The notes under the pieces: generated by a model
Databases searched by the model: none
What the model saw: the letters and a program-made list of their open reading frames with translations, nothing else
Told to the model about the DNA's origin: nothing
From: a bacterium
Lineage (GTDB): Bacteria > Patescibacteriota > Minisyncoccia > UBA6257 > 2-01-FULL-56-20
Assembly (NCBI GenBank): GCA_021827685.1
Contig: JAKAUM010000008.1
Location: forward strand, 1 to 45,334
Length of the DNA stretch: 45,334 bases
Direction of reading: 5' to 3'
In this document: in pieces, positions 27,707 through 36,333 of the stretch
Layout of the letters: each line of letters starts with the position of its first letter
Numbering within the stretch: the first letter of the stretch is position 1
Translations under genes and position numbers: made by a program

Positions 27707-29194
27707 ATGGATTCCATCACTAATCATCCCGAAGTGCTTGCCGTCATCATCGGCTTGCCGCTTTTCGGCATCCTCTCCAAGGTATTCGGGGTATCGCTCA
27801 GGAACATCGCGAAGCGGTACCTTTATATCGCGATTTTCGCGGTCGTCATCGTCATGGATTCCATGTTTTTCCCGTTCATCGGCGGGAAGGATTATTTTTT
27901 CAGGTTTTCCGTGGAGCTGTCGCTGATTTTCTTCGTGCTCGCGTGGGCGTATGAGATGCGCGCGGGCGAATTAAAAGCGCTCCTGCGCGGCATCTTCAGG
28001 AAGCCCCTCGTAATCGCGGCTACGGCGTTCGCGGCCGCCTATCTCCTCGCGTGCGCGTTCGCTTACGACGCCTATGCGGCGTTCTGGTCCAACTACGAGC
28101 GCGGCGAAGGCGGCTTCCAGATGATCCACTACTGGCTCTTTTTCATCCTCCTCACGCTCCTGCTCAAGACCGAGCGCGACTGGCAGAACATGTTCAAGTT
28201 CTCGCTCGCCGCGGCAGCGCTCATGATCCTCTACGGCATCGGCGGCTCGCTCACGCTCCCGGGCTTCATCGGCCCGTGGTCCGGCGCGTCGTCCATTCCT
28301 GCGAGCTGGATCCAAAAGCTCATAGGCAACCGCTTCCAAGGATCGCTCGGGAACGCGGAATACGTCGGCGTGTACCTGCTCTTTTCGATGTTCTTTACGG
28401 GATATCTCTGGATCAAGCGGAAAGAGAAGGGCAACATGGGCGCCGCGGCGCACTGGGGGTTTGGGGTGCTTACGGCGGCGTTTCTCCTCTTTTTCCTCTT
28501 AAGCCAGACGCGCGGCGCGTTCCTCGGATTAGGGATCGCCGTATTCGCCCTCGTCCTTTATTGGGCAATCGCCAGCCGGGGCAAATTCCGCAAGTGGTCA
28601 ATCGCCGGAGTCATCGTAGTTCTCGCGCTCGGCGGCGGAGTCTGGTCCCTCCGCAATACTTCGCTCGTGGAAAATATGCCGGGCGGCCGCTTATTGCAGA
28701 TCAGTTTGCACGCCTCGGACGTCAATACGCGTTTCATGGTGTGGGGCGAAGCGTGGAAGGGATTTCTTGAGCGGCCGGTCACCGGATGGGGGCCGGAGAA
28801 TTTCACGGCGGTCTTCGACAAGTTCTTCAACCCAGGATTCTATAATCCCGCGAACCCGGCCGGGAGCCAGACGTGGTTCGACCGCGCGCACAGCGTTTTC
28901 TTCGACTACCTTTCGGAAACCGGCATCATCGGCCTCCTTGCGTATCTTTCCATGTTCGTCGCGTTTTTCGTCGAGTTCCGCCGCAGGCGTAACGGCGAGG
29001 CGCCGCACGGTGCGGGGACGATCATGGAGCGCGGCCTGATTCTCGCTTTGCCGATTGCATACCTCGTCCAGGGAGCCGCGCTCTTCGATGTCCTCCCGAT
29101 GTACGTGAGCCTGTTCACCTTCATGGGCTTCGCCTACTATTATTTCTACGAACGCCGCGCGCACGGCGAACCGCACCAAGCATCCCATGGATAG
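27707..29194 (+). CDS. O-antigen ligase/polymerase family membrane protein (Wzy-like)
   Basis: Polytopic membrane protein of 495 residues with about 11-12 spans, WaaL/Wzy family. The conserved block is present in the large periplasmic loop: RFMVWGEAWKGFLERPVTGWGPENF followed by the WFDRAHSVFFDYLSETGIIGLLAY stretch (R...W...P..G.G...F..., and H-N-like 'AHS'). It would polymerise or ligate lipid-linked glycan repeat units outside the membrane. First gene of the glycan locus. It overlaps the next gene by 8 nt. Confidence 0.9.
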   Translation: MDSITNHPEVLAVIIGLPLFGILSKVFGVSLRNIAKRYLYIAIFAVVIVMDSMFFPFIGGKDYFFRFSVELSLIFFVLAWAYEMRAGELKALLRGIFRKPLVIAATAFAAAYLLACAFAYDAYAAFWSNYERGEGGFQMIHYWLFFILLTLLLKTERDWQNMFKFSLAAAALMILYGIGGSLTLPGFIGPWSGASSIPASWIQKLIGNRFQGSLGNAEYVGVYLLFSMFFTGYLWIKRKEKGNMGAAAHWGFGVLTAAFLLFFLLSQTRGAFLGLGIAVFALVLYWAIASRGKFRKWSIAGVIVVLALGGGVWSLRNTSLVENMPGGRLLQISLHASDVNTRFMVWGEAWKGFLERPVTGWGPENFTAVFDKFFNPGFYNPANPAGSQTWFDRAHSVFFDYLSETGIIGLLAYLSMFVAFFVEFRRRRNGEAPHGAGTIMERGLILALPIAYLVQGAALFDVLPMYVSLFTFMGFAYYYFYERRAHGEPHQASHG

Positions 29195-29825
29195 AACGGT
29201 GAAAGGCACCATCGCAGTCATCGTCTCCGCGTTTATCCTCTTTGTCGCGTATTTCGGCTCGTACCTGCCGATGCGGAAGTCGCAGATATTCATTGCGACG
29301 CTCCAAAGCTTCTCGACCAACCCGCCGGCGTCGCTTTCGGCCTTCGAGTCCCGCCTTGCGGCGCCTCTCGATTACTATTCGCCGATCGGCCAGGAGGAGC
29401 TGGTCAGGAATACCGCGAGCAACATCCTCGGCTTCATCCAGCACGGGACGGACGCGACGACCACGTATGCGCTCGTCGGGTTCCTGAACCATTATTACGC
29501 GCCCATCCTTAACGGAGGGAAGGGGATGAGCTTCGGGCAGGACGTTTATCTCGAGGGCGCCGTAAACGAAATCGCGTTCGCCCAGACGGGGAACCCCGCC
29601 TATCTGCAAGGTGCCCTGAAATACTATTCTCTCGGCCACGAGCTCGGGCCGAACCGCCCCCAGCCGCTCTACGGACTTTTCGACGTATACCGCGCGATGG
29701 GCGACGTGACGGACACGAGGGCGGTTGCGGCGGAAATCCTCGTAAACTGGCCGAACGACACGCGCATCCAGACGAGCTTGAAACAGTTTATGGGTACGGT
29801 GCAGACGAGTACGAAGAAGAAATAA
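29187..29825 (+). CDS. Membrane-anchored TPR-like protein
   Basis: A 212-residue protein with one N-terminal span (residues 8-30) and an extracytoplasmic helical domain with tetratricopeptide-like repeats (PAYLQGALKYYSLGHELGPNRPQPLYGLFDVYRAMGDV...RAVAAEILVNWPND). It overlaps the polymerase gene by 8 nt, so the two are likely translated together. TPR partners of Wzy proteins are known in this type of locus and may help assembly or chain-length control; that is inference. Confidence 0.72.
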   Translation: MDRTVKGTIAVIVSAFILFVAYFGSYLPMRKSQIFIATLQSFSTNPPASLSAFESRLAAPLDYYSPIGQEELVRNTASNILGFIQHGTDATTTYALVGFLNHYYAPILNGGKGMSFGQDVYLEGAVNEIAFAQTGNPAYLQGALKYYSLGHELGPNRPQPLYGLFDVYRAMGDVTDTRAVAAEILVNWPNDTRIQTSLKQFMGTVQTSTKKK

Positions 29826-29843
29826 GCGTAACGTTCATAATCC

Positions 29844-30833
29844 ATGGCCAAAACAAAAACGGCTCTAGTTTGCGGGGCGGGAGGGTTTATTGGGGGGCAT
29901 ATGGTGAAACGCCTGAAGGACGAAGGGTATTGGGTGTGCGGCGTTGATTGGAAAAAACCCGAGTTCGGCGCAAGCGTGGCGGACGAGTTCATCCTCGGCG
30001 ATCTCTCCGACCAAGCGGTCGTAAAAAAACTTTTTAATCGTTCCTTTGATGAGGTCTATCAATTTGCGGCCGATATGGGAGGCGCCGGATTCGTATTCAC
30101 GGGCGAGCACGATGCGGAAATTATGCAAAACTCGGCGCTCATTAATCTGAATATCCTGAAATACGGGCATGAAAGCGGCAATCTCCATAAAATCTTCTAC
30201 TCTTCCTCTGCCTGTATGTATCCAGCGCATAATCAGGAGAATACCGATAATCCCAATCTCGCAGAAGATTCAGCATATCCGGCAGCCCCGGACAGCGAAT
30301 ACGGCTGGGAGAAACTTTTCAGTGAACGGCTCTACTTTGCTTTTAACCGCAATTTCGGCGTTCCGGTGAGGATCGCACGCTTTCACAATATCTTCGGTCC
30401 GGAAGGTACATGGACCGGTGGTCGCGAAAAGGCGCCGGCTGCGATATGTCGCAAAGTGGCGGAAACGCCTGACGGCGGCACCATTGAGATTTGGGGCGAT
30501 GGTAATCAAACTCGCTCCTTCCTTTACATTGATGAGTGTATTGAGGGGGTGCGGCGATTGATGGAGTCGGATTTTATGGGGCCGGTGAATATTGGATCCG
30601 ATGAAATGGTGACGATAAACCAACTGGCGGAGATGGCTATGAATATAGCGGGCAAGAAGTTTTTTATCAAACATGTATCGGGCCCACTCGGCGTCCGTGG
30701 ACGGAATTCGGATAATCGGCTTATTAGGGAAAAGCTCGGATGGGCGCCGAGAGCAAAGTTGGAAGATGGGATAGCCTTGACCTATGCCTGGGTGCAAAAA
30801 CAGGTGAATGCGAAGAGGAATGGTATCCCGTAA
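29844..30833 (+). CDS. GDP-mannose 3,5-epimerase-like SDR enzyme
   Basis: Extended SDR nucleotide-sugar epimerase, 329 residues. Rossmann glycine motif VCGAGGFIGGHMVKRL. The sequence matches GDP-mannose 3,5-epimerase in detail: AADMGGAGF, SSSACMYPAHNQE, DSAYPAAPDSEYGWEKLFSERLY (catalytic YxxxK), ARFHNIFGPEGTWTGGREKAPAAICRK, IWGDGNQTRSFLYIDECIEG, PVNIGSDEMVTINQLA and GVRGRNSDNRLI. That family converts GDP-D-mannose to GDP-L-galactose (or L-gulose). The fucosyltransferase-like gene that follows is the natural user of a GDP-sugar. The reading frame begins 18 nt after the previous gene. Very likely GME-like; the exact product should be tested. Confidence 0.88.
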   Translation: MAKTKTALVCGAGGFIGGHMVKRLKDEGYWVCGVDWKKPEFGASVADEFILGDLSDQAVVKKLFNRSFDEVYQFAADMGGAGFVFTGEHDAEIMQNSALINLNILKYGHESGNLHKIFYSSSACMYPAHNQENTDNPNLAEDSAYPAAPDSEYGWEKLFSERLYFAFNRNFGVPVRIARFHNIFGPEGTWTGGREKAPAAICRKVAETPDGGTIEIWGDGNQTRSFLYIDECIEGVRRLMESDFMGPVNIGSDEMVTINQLAEMAMNIAGKKFFIKHVSGPLGVRGRNSDNRLIREKLGWAPRAKLEDGIALTYAWVQKQVNAKRNGIP

Positions 30834-31740
30834 AGTTGTCGTAAGGATCCATGGTGGTCTCGGCAACCAGATGTTTATGTATGCATTTGGCAGAGCTTTT
30901 GCATTGCGGCATAAGGCCCAGCTGGTCGTAGATCCCTCGATTAATTTTGAGTGGGGATACTCAGATACCCTTGCAAATCCAGTTCGCCGCTACGAACTGG
31001 AAAAGGTTTTTTCTTTGCGTCCTGCTATGCTACCCCATGCTAAACTTCAGGAAATCATCCATTTCCCGCGCCTTGCGCGAGTTACCCGCTTTAATAAAGC
31101 ATTTCCAATCCTTGTCGGGAAAACCGGATATTGGCGATACGTTCGGGAGAGGCATTTCCAGTTTGATCTCGGTATTTATAATATGGATCTTGCTGGCAGG
31201 GTCTATTTTGCGGGTTACTGGCAGTCAGAAAAATATTTCAAAGAGCAGGAGGCCGAGATACGAAAAGACTTTGCATTCCGCCATCCGCTCCAGGAACGCC
31301 ATAACGAGATCGTGCGAGCAATTGACTCCAGTAATTCGGTTTGCTTGCATGTCCGGAGGGGAGACACGGTGCGCAACCCAGCAACCGGTCCGTCTTTCAA
31401 TGTTCACGACCAAGCGTATTTCGATCGGGCGGTGGCTCTTATGAAAGAGCGGGTCGGTAGAAATATTAAAGTTTTTATTTTCAGCGATGAAATTGGGTGG
31501 TGCCGTGGAAACTTTCGCGTGGACGCAGAGTGTCTATTTATAGAAGAGCAGGAAACCCGCTATGCGTTGCAGCTTATGGCTTCCTGTAAGCATTTCATAA
31601 TCCCAACCAGCACGCTTTCCTGGTGGGGGGCGTGGCTTTCTAATTATGGAAATAAGACGGTTATCGCCCCAAAGACATGGTTCAACGATCCTAAGATTGA
31701 TACCAGGGATATTTGCCCGGAAAGGTGGCTGAAAATATAA
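30820..31740 (+). CDS. Alpha-1,2-fucosyltransferase family protein (GT11)
   Basis: GDP-fucose-type glycosyltransferase of 306 residues. It has VVRIHGGLGNQMFMYAFGRAFALRHKAQLVVD at the start and CLHVRRGDTV (HxRRGD, the donor-binding motif of GT11) near residue 180, plus a later block with STLSWWGAWLS. The real donor may be GDP-L-galactose from the preceding epimerase, as fucosyltransferases are known to accept it; I see no GDP-fucose synthase in the window. Start ATG at 30820 (or 30808); it overlaps the end of the epimerase gene by 14 nt. Stop overlaps the next ATG by one base. Confidence 0.87.
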   Translation: MVSRKVVVRIHGGLGNQMFMYAFGRAFALRHKAQLVVDPSINFEWGYSDTLANPVRRYELEKVFSLRPAMLPHAKLQEIIHFPRLARVTRFNKAFPILVGKTGYWRYVRERHFQFDLGIYNMDLAGRVYFAGYWQSEKYFKEQEAEIRKDFAFRHPLQERHNEIVRAIDSSNSVCLHVRRGDTVRNPATGPSFNVHDQAYFDRAVALMKERVGRNIKVFIFSDEIGWCRGNFRVDAECLFIEEQETRYALQLMASCKHFIIPTSTLSWWGAWLSNYGNKTVIAPKTWFNDPKIDTRDICPERWLKI

Positions 31741-32708
31741 TGGTGGCTCCAGATTCTCCCGCGCCAGTTATCTGCCCCGCGTGCCGTAAAAACAGGCAAT
31801 TCGTATTTTTGAAAAATTATAAAATTATCGAGGGAGCATGGTCGCTTTACGAATGTTCTGAATGCGCCGTACAGTTTTGGTCGCCGATCAAGTGGCCAGG
31901 AGAGCATTATTACGGAGATTATCTTATTTTCAGAAAAAGCAACAAGCCGGAGCTCGAGGCTCGGCATAAGCGTTTTTTTAAAACGCACCGGAATTTTTCT
32001 GAGAATACAAAGATTTTGGATCTTGGATGCGCAATGGGGGACTTTATGGCAGAAATAGAGCGACGGGGATGTGAGCCCTGGGGTGTGGAGGTCAATGCGG
32101 ATAGGGCGCGGTTCGCGCAGGAGCATTTTCATCTCGGCCATGTATATAACATGTCCGATGACGAGTTTTTCAAAATGCCGAACTTGCCTGAATTTGACAT
32201 GATAACCCTGTTTGAGGAGATAGAGCATCTAGATAATCCTCGCGAGTTTGTGCAAAATGTAGCGAAGCTAGTGAAAACGGATGGGATGATCGTACTGAGC
32301 ACGCCGTCGCGAGAAAGGATTGTTGCTGACCTTTTGCCCGGTGATTATCCTCCGCAACATCTGACGCGATGGAACGAAGCGGCAATAAGCAATCTCTTCA
32401 AAGACACTGGTTTTAAGGTATCTAAGGTTTGCTATGTGGATCAATTTCGGTTGCTTTTGGAATCTTTTGCATCCAGATTGCGATTCCGGATGATGCCTAA
32501 GGTTGGTCGTTTTGCACAAGAACACACGCATCCAGTCACTGGGAGATCAGCCGTGATAGTAGAGAAAAATATTTTGACAACGCTGGCCCGTATCGGAGCG
32601 ATGGCTAAGAATTATGTCGTAGCCGGGATTCCGGCAGGCTTTTGTTTTCTCTTTGGCAGATTGACCGGCCGCAAGAACGGTGCGATGCTTGTTTGGCTTT
32701 CACGATGA
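31740..32708 (+). CDS. Class I SAM methyltransferase with zinc ribbon
   Basis: SAM-dependent methyltransferase of 322 residues. An N-terminal zinc ribbon CPACRKN...LYECSECAVQFWSP (CxxC...CxxC) is followed by the SAM-binding motif ILDLGCAMGDFMAEIERRG, VWGVEVNADR-like acidic loop, and FEEIEHLDNPREF (post-I region typical of Methyltransf_23). The zinc ribbon plus methyltransferase layout is common in sugar C-, O- or N-methylation in glycan loci. ATG at 31740 overlaps the previous stop (TAATG). Confidence 0.85.
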   Translation: MVAPDSPAPVICPACRKNRQFVFLKNYKIIEGAWSLYECSECAVQFWSPIKWPGEHYYGDYLIFRKSNKPELEARHKRFFKTHRNFSENTKILDLGCAMGDFMAEIERRGCEPWGVEVNADRARFAQEHFHLGHVYNMSDDEFFKMPNLPEFDMITLFEEIEHLDNPREFVQNVAKLVKTDGMIVLSTPSRERIVADLLPGDYPPQHLTRWNEAAISNLFKDTGFKVSKVCYVDQFRLLLESFASRLRFRMMPKVGRFAQEHTHPVTGRSAVIVEKNILTTLARIGAMAKNYVVAGIPAGFCFLFGRLTGRKNGAMLVWLSR

Positions 32709-32715
32709 AATTGCC

Positions 32716-33696
32716 ATGCCAAATCTTAAGAACTTAACCACAAAAGTGAGTATAATGATCCCAACCTATGGCCGTGCGGATTTGTTAAAGAATGCGATTA
32801 AGAGCGCCATCCGGCAGGATTACCAGAACCTGGAGATTGTGGTGGTGGATGACGGTTCTCCTGATAATACTCGCGAAGTTGTACAGGGGCTCATAGCGGA
32901 GAATCCGGAACGCGAGATCAAGTATATATATCAGCAAAATAGCGGAGTTTCTGCCGCCCGGAACGCCTGTGTAAAGAATTCCTCGGGAGATTTCCTCGCC
33001 TTTCTAGACCATGACGATGAGCTTCTGTCCGGTTATGTTTCCAAGCTTGCTGACGAGCTCGGTTCACTCGGGAAGGAATATGGGGCGGCCAGTCCAGACT
33101 GGATTGTCGAGGATGCGGACGGTCGAAGATCGTACGGCTTTGCGGAGGATACTATTCTTAACTGTCCCGGAAATAGTTGGATGTTCCGCCGCGAAGTCTT
33201 TTTCGAGAAAGATCTTTGGTACGATTCCGCTTTTGGATTTAGCGAGGATTTCGAACTATCTTTGCGTTCGGCCGGGAAATATAAAGTTAAACGCATACAC
33301 ATGCCCCTTTTTAAATATCGTGCAGGTCTGCCAAGTTTTAAGATAAAGCAGAAAACCTTGACCAATGACTACAGAAGCAACTACCTGGCGCTGACGAAGG
33401 CCATACAGAAAAATGCTGCATATGTGGAAAAGTTAGACGCTGATAGCCGCGCAGAGATCGAATTCCATGTAGGGGTTTTCGCAGCGGCGGCGGGAGAGAT
33501 GCCTGCCGCCCGAAAGCACTTCGCCAATTCACTGAAACTGCGCTTTTCGGCTACGAAAGCAGCATATTACCTTGCCACATGCGGAGGGCGATACGGGTTC
33601 GCAGTGTTTCGGGTTGCTATATCTCGTCTGAAACGCTGGTGGGTTGTATGGCGTTCGCGAGAAAAGATATATGCGCTTACGTTGGTCTCGAGGTAA
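32716..33696 (+). CDS. GT2 family glycosyltransferase
   Basis: Glycosyltransferase family 2, 326 residues: VSIMIPTYGRADLLKNAIKSAIRQDYQNLEIVVVDDGSPDNT, then the DxD motif as FLDHDDE, a GNSWMFRREVF acceptor-side motif and FGFSEDFELSLRSA. Cytoplasmic, membrane-associated, adds a sugar to the lipid-linked repeat unit. ATG at 32716, 7 nt after the previous stop. Convergent with the minus-strand genes to the right; its end overlaps a possible remnant at 33677. Confidence 0.9.
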   Translation: MPNLKNLTTKVSIMIPTYGRADLLKNAIKSAIRQDYQNLEIVVVDDGSPDNTREVVQGLIAENPEREIKYIYQQNSGVSAARNACVKNSSGDFLAFLDHDDELLSGYVSKLADELGSLGKEYGAASPDWIVEDADGRRSYGFAEDTILNCPGNSWMFRREVFFEKDLWYDSAFGFSEDFELSLRSAGKYKVKRIHMPLFKYRAGLPSFKIKQKTLTNDYRSNYLALTKAIQKNAAYVEKLDADSRAEIEFHVGVFAAAAGEMPAARKHFANSLKLRFSATKAAYYLATCGGRYGFAVFRVAISRLKRWWVVWRSREKIYALTLVSR

Positions 33697-33854
33697 TGCG
33701 GATGTCGCCTGAGTAGTAGCGCACATTCCGCCCGAAGCAGATAGGTTCTCTGATGGTGGGGAGAAGTGATTGTAGGAACACGACGCTCTCCCAGATTGTG
33801 ATTGCCGCTTTCTCCACGTGTTTTATAGAAAAAGCCGCAAGATCAGGATTTGGC
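33677..33854 (-). pseudogene. Protein-like fragment without a start, possible gene remnant or frameshift
   Basis: Minus strand, in a frame different from the methyltransferase just upstream of it, a stretch reads DLAAFSIKHVEKAAITIWESVVFLQSLL..., with real-protein composition, ending at a stop at 33679. It has no own start codon; it follows the stop of the methyltransferase at 33855. It might be a C-terminal piece lost by a frameshift or the remnant of another gene. Confidence 0.3.
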
Positions 33855-34532
33855 TTAGACGAACTTCCCCATTGCCCAGATTTGGGTGCTCGGCGGTTCC
33901 GCTCTTTCAACCGGTCGCCCGTTCATAAATAATTCGACTTGCCGAATAATTTTAGCGTCTATTGCTTCCTGCCATACGCGTGTCGGCCCCTCTCCCCACT
34001 TTAGCCACGGCGCGAGGTCGTCAATAACAACAAAGGTCTCTTTGGTGCACAACGGACGGATATTTAGTAAGTCGTTCTTCGCGGTTTCATATTCGTGCCC
34101 ACCATCTACGAAAGCGACACCAAACTGTACATCCGGATGTTTTTCGGCGAAGCGCGGAACCGTTTCGGTTGAATCGCCGCAAATCAGCGTGTGCCGCCCG
34201 GGAAAATTTCTGTCTACGAATTTTTTGGCGATCTTGGTGTAAGGATGACTGCCCAGGTCGAACGAAACTACTTCGGCGGCTGGGTCTGCTTCAAGCATCG
34301 CATAACTTGAGAAACCGGCGTTGAAACCGATCTCCAAAACCTTTTTCCCTTTGCTCTTGCGAACTAGGTTTTGGAGATAATGCAGTTCGTCGAATGAGGC
34401 CGACCCTTCTATTCGCAGGTAGTTCCTAAAAAGATAGCCATGGATGATGCCATGGAAGGCCGACTGGCGCCATATTTTCTGTATGGCTATTTCTAATGCA
34501 ACTGGCTTTGGGGCGGTTGAGTTATTCTCCAT
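33855..34532 (-). CDS. Class I SAM methyltransferase (Methyltransf_24/CmcI-like)
   Basis: SAM-dependent methyltransferase of 225 residues. Motif I KVLEIGFNAGFSSYAMLEADP, VVSFDLGSHPYT (motif II), GVAFVDGGHEYETAKNDLLNI (DGGHxY, a hallmark of the Methyltransf_24 group), FVVIDDLAPWL. Likely an O-methyltransferase of a sugar. The only minus-strand gene inside this part of the locus; divergent from the GT at 34564, sharing 31 bp of DNA with overlapping -10 boxes. Confidence 0.86.
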   Translation of the reverse strand: MENNSTAPKPVALEIAIQKIWRQSAFHGIIHGYLFRNYLRIEGSASFDELHYLQNLVRKSKGKKVLEIGFNAGFSSYAMLEADPAAEVVSFDLGSHPYTKIAKKFVDRNFPGRHTLICGDSTETVPRFAEKHPDVQFGVAFVDGGHEYETAKNDLLNIRPLCTKETFVVIDDLAPWLKWGEGPTRVWQEAIDAKIIRQVELFMNGRPVERAEPPSTQIWAMGKFV

Positions 34533-34542
34533 AGGCTGTTAC

Positions 34543-34550
34543 AGTATAAA
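34543..34550. promoter_or_regulatory. Overlapping divergent -10 boxes
   Basis: AGTATAAA contains TATAAA on plus (34545-34550) and TATACT on minus (34548-34543). The two genes start at 34564 (+) and 34532 (-), so both transcripts would begin from the same 31-bp gap and should compete. Confidence 0.5.
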
Positions 34551-34563
34551 AGATTGGTCGTTT

Positions 34564-35529
34564 ATGACAAGTATTTCCGAACGATTTCCTGATGACAATA
34601 AGCCGAGGGTAACCGTTATTATTTCGACCTATAACCGGCCTAAGCTCGTTGCGCGTGCGATCGAGAGCGTGCTCGTGCAGACTTTCAAAGATTTCGAGCT
34701 TCTAGTTATTGATGATTGTGGCAGCGAAGAGACTGGTCCCATTGTGGAAGCAATCGCTGACCGCGATCTGCGGGTACGTTACATTCCGAATGGTACGCAG
34801 CGAGGGCTTATGGAAAACAAAAACAACGGCGTTAAGCTGTCGAGTCGTTCTTCTATGTACGTTGCCTTTTTAGATGACGACGATATGTATCTGCCTCGAT
34901 TCCTTGAGCGAACAGTCACCGCACTCGACGCAGATCCAGAGCTTATGGCGGTACTCACTGATTCTGAGTTACGAAGCCAGAGCGGGAAATTCATAAAATA
35001 TTATCCTTGCGAAAAGGAGAAATTTTGGAGGGTGGTCCTCGGCGGCGGCGGCGGGTCCACGCTACGGAAGGATGTGTTTACAAAATATAATATCTGGTAT
35101 GACAAAGACATGATTTTTGAAGACTGGGACTTCGGTATTCGGGTTGCAAAAAACCTGAAGTGGACTGGGATACCCGAAGTGTTGAGCGTCTATTACCGTT
35201 ACCATGAAGATGCAGGGGCTACCATGAGCAGTATGTATACGAAAAGAACGCCCGAAGAAATTTTTGAGAGGTTCCTCGATCGGCACAAAACAGTGCTCAA
35301 GGCCGCAGGGTCTGATGCGCTGAGCTACGCCCACACGATCACCGGAAAGATGTTGGCGCATGCAGGGCACGTAAAAGCCGGCCAACGACATCTTTGGGAA
35401 GCATTTAAATGTCATCCAAATCCCTCCTTGCTTATATATATCGTGGGGTTGGCCATTGCCCCAAGTGCTTTCAATAATACAAAACTGATCATACTCAAGA
35501 ATCAATTAAAAAATTTGGCAGGAAGATAA
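34564..35529 (+). CDS. GT2 family glycosyltransferase
   Basis: Family 2 glycosyltransferase of 321 residues: VTVIISTYNRPKLVARAIESVLVQTFKDFELLVIDDCG, DxD motif as VAFLDDDDMYLPRF, and MIFEDWDFGIRVAKN (the ED acceptor motif). The start ATG at 34564 gives the canonical N-terminus; the open frame upstream is antisense to the methyltransferase gene. Followed by the DUF268 gene 8 nt after its stop. Basic C-terminal helix may contact the membrane. Confidence 0.9.
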   Translation: MTSISERFPDDNKPRVTVIISTYNRPKLVARAIESVLVQTFKDFELLVIDDCGSEETGPIVEAIADRDLRVRYIPNGTQRGLMENKNNGVKLSSRSSMYVAFLDDDDMYLPRFLERTVTALDADPELMAVLTDSELRSQSGKFIKYYPCEKEKFWRVVLGGGGGSTLRKDVFTKYNIWYDKDMIFEDWDFGIRVAKNLKWTGIPEVLSVYYRYHEDAGATMSSMYTKRTPEEIFERFLDRHKTVLKAAGSDALSYAHTITGKMLAHAGHVKAGQRHLWEAFKCHPNPSLLIYIVGLAIAPSAFNNTKLIILKNQLKNLAGR

Positions 35530-35537
35530 TTTTCCAT

Positions 35538-36296
35538 ATGTCGATACCCGCTCGCATAAGAAGATTTTTGAAGAGACCCGTTTTCCTATTCCTTTCTCTT
35601 TTTGTTCTTGGCGACTATGTGCGATTCCGCAGGTCATTCAAGAATGACAACAGGAAATTCCTTTTCAGTTTTTTTGATGTTCATCCTGTGCTCGGGGATA
35701 AAACGTCGGAAACAGCGTTTGATCCGCACTATACCTATCACGTCGCTTGGGCGATCCGTTGCGCTAAGGAAATCAATCCGACGAGACACGTTGATGTCGG
35801 TTCGAGCCTCTATTTCTGCACTACGCTGTCAGCTTTTATACCAACCGATTTTTATGATTATCGACCGGCGAATATAAAATTGTCCGGCCTTTCTTCTTTG
35901 CGCGGAGACCTGCTCCGTCTTCCCTTTAGTGATGGAGAATGTAGATCGTTATCTTGTTTACACACCCTTGAGCACGTCGGATTGGGGCGTTATGGTGATC
36001 CAATTGATGCCAGAGGAGACCTGAAAGCGATTGCAGAACTCAGCCGTTCGGTCGCTCCGGGCGGGTCGCTTTTGGTGGTTGTCCCTACTGGCACGGCTTC
36101 GAAGATAGAATTCAACGGTCATCGCATTTATTCCTATCGCGATTTTACCTCTTACTTTCCCGACTTCACGCTCCACAAATTTTCTTACATCCCAGAGAAA
36201 GTGGGGCGTGGGAGCATGATAGAGTTCGCCAAGGAAGAAGATATTGGCCATGACAGATACGGATGTGGTTGCTACTGGTTCGTCAAATCTGGCTAA
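35538..36296 (+). CDS. DUF268-like, methyltransferase-fold protein
   Basis: A 252-residue protein with an N-terminal hydrophobic stretch (about 14-30) and a SAM-methyltransferase-like domain. HVDVGSSLYFCTTLSAF (motif I form), YDYRPANIKLSGLSSLRGDLLRLPF, SCLHTLEHVGLGRYGDPID and the end HDRYGCGCYWFVKSG match the DUF268 family, found in glycan clusters of bacteria and also in nematodes. Function unknown, probably a sugar-modifying methyltransferase. Confidence 0.83.
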   Translation: MSIPARIRRFLKRPVFLFLSLFVLGDYVRFRRSFKNDNRKFLFSFFDVHPVLGDKTSETAFDPHYTYHVAWAIRCAKEINPTRHVDVGSSLYFCTTLSAFIPTDFYDYRPANIKLSGLSSLRGDLLRLPFSDGECRSLSCLHTLEHVGLGRYGDPIDARGDLKAIAELSRSVAPGGSLLVVVPTGTASKIEFNGHRIYSYRDFTSYFPDFTLHKFSYIPEKVGRGSMIEFAKEEDIGHDRYGCGCYWFVKSG

Positions 36297-36325
36297 TTGA
36301 ATAAGTCACGTTCTGTTGCTATTAT
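36297..36325 (+). promoter_or_regulatory. Promoter of the heptose-related operon
   Basis: TTGAAT (36297-36302), 17-bp spacer, TATTAT (36320-36325), 8 nt before the ATG at 36334. Confidence 0.6.
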
Positions 36326-36333
36326 AGTTCCAT

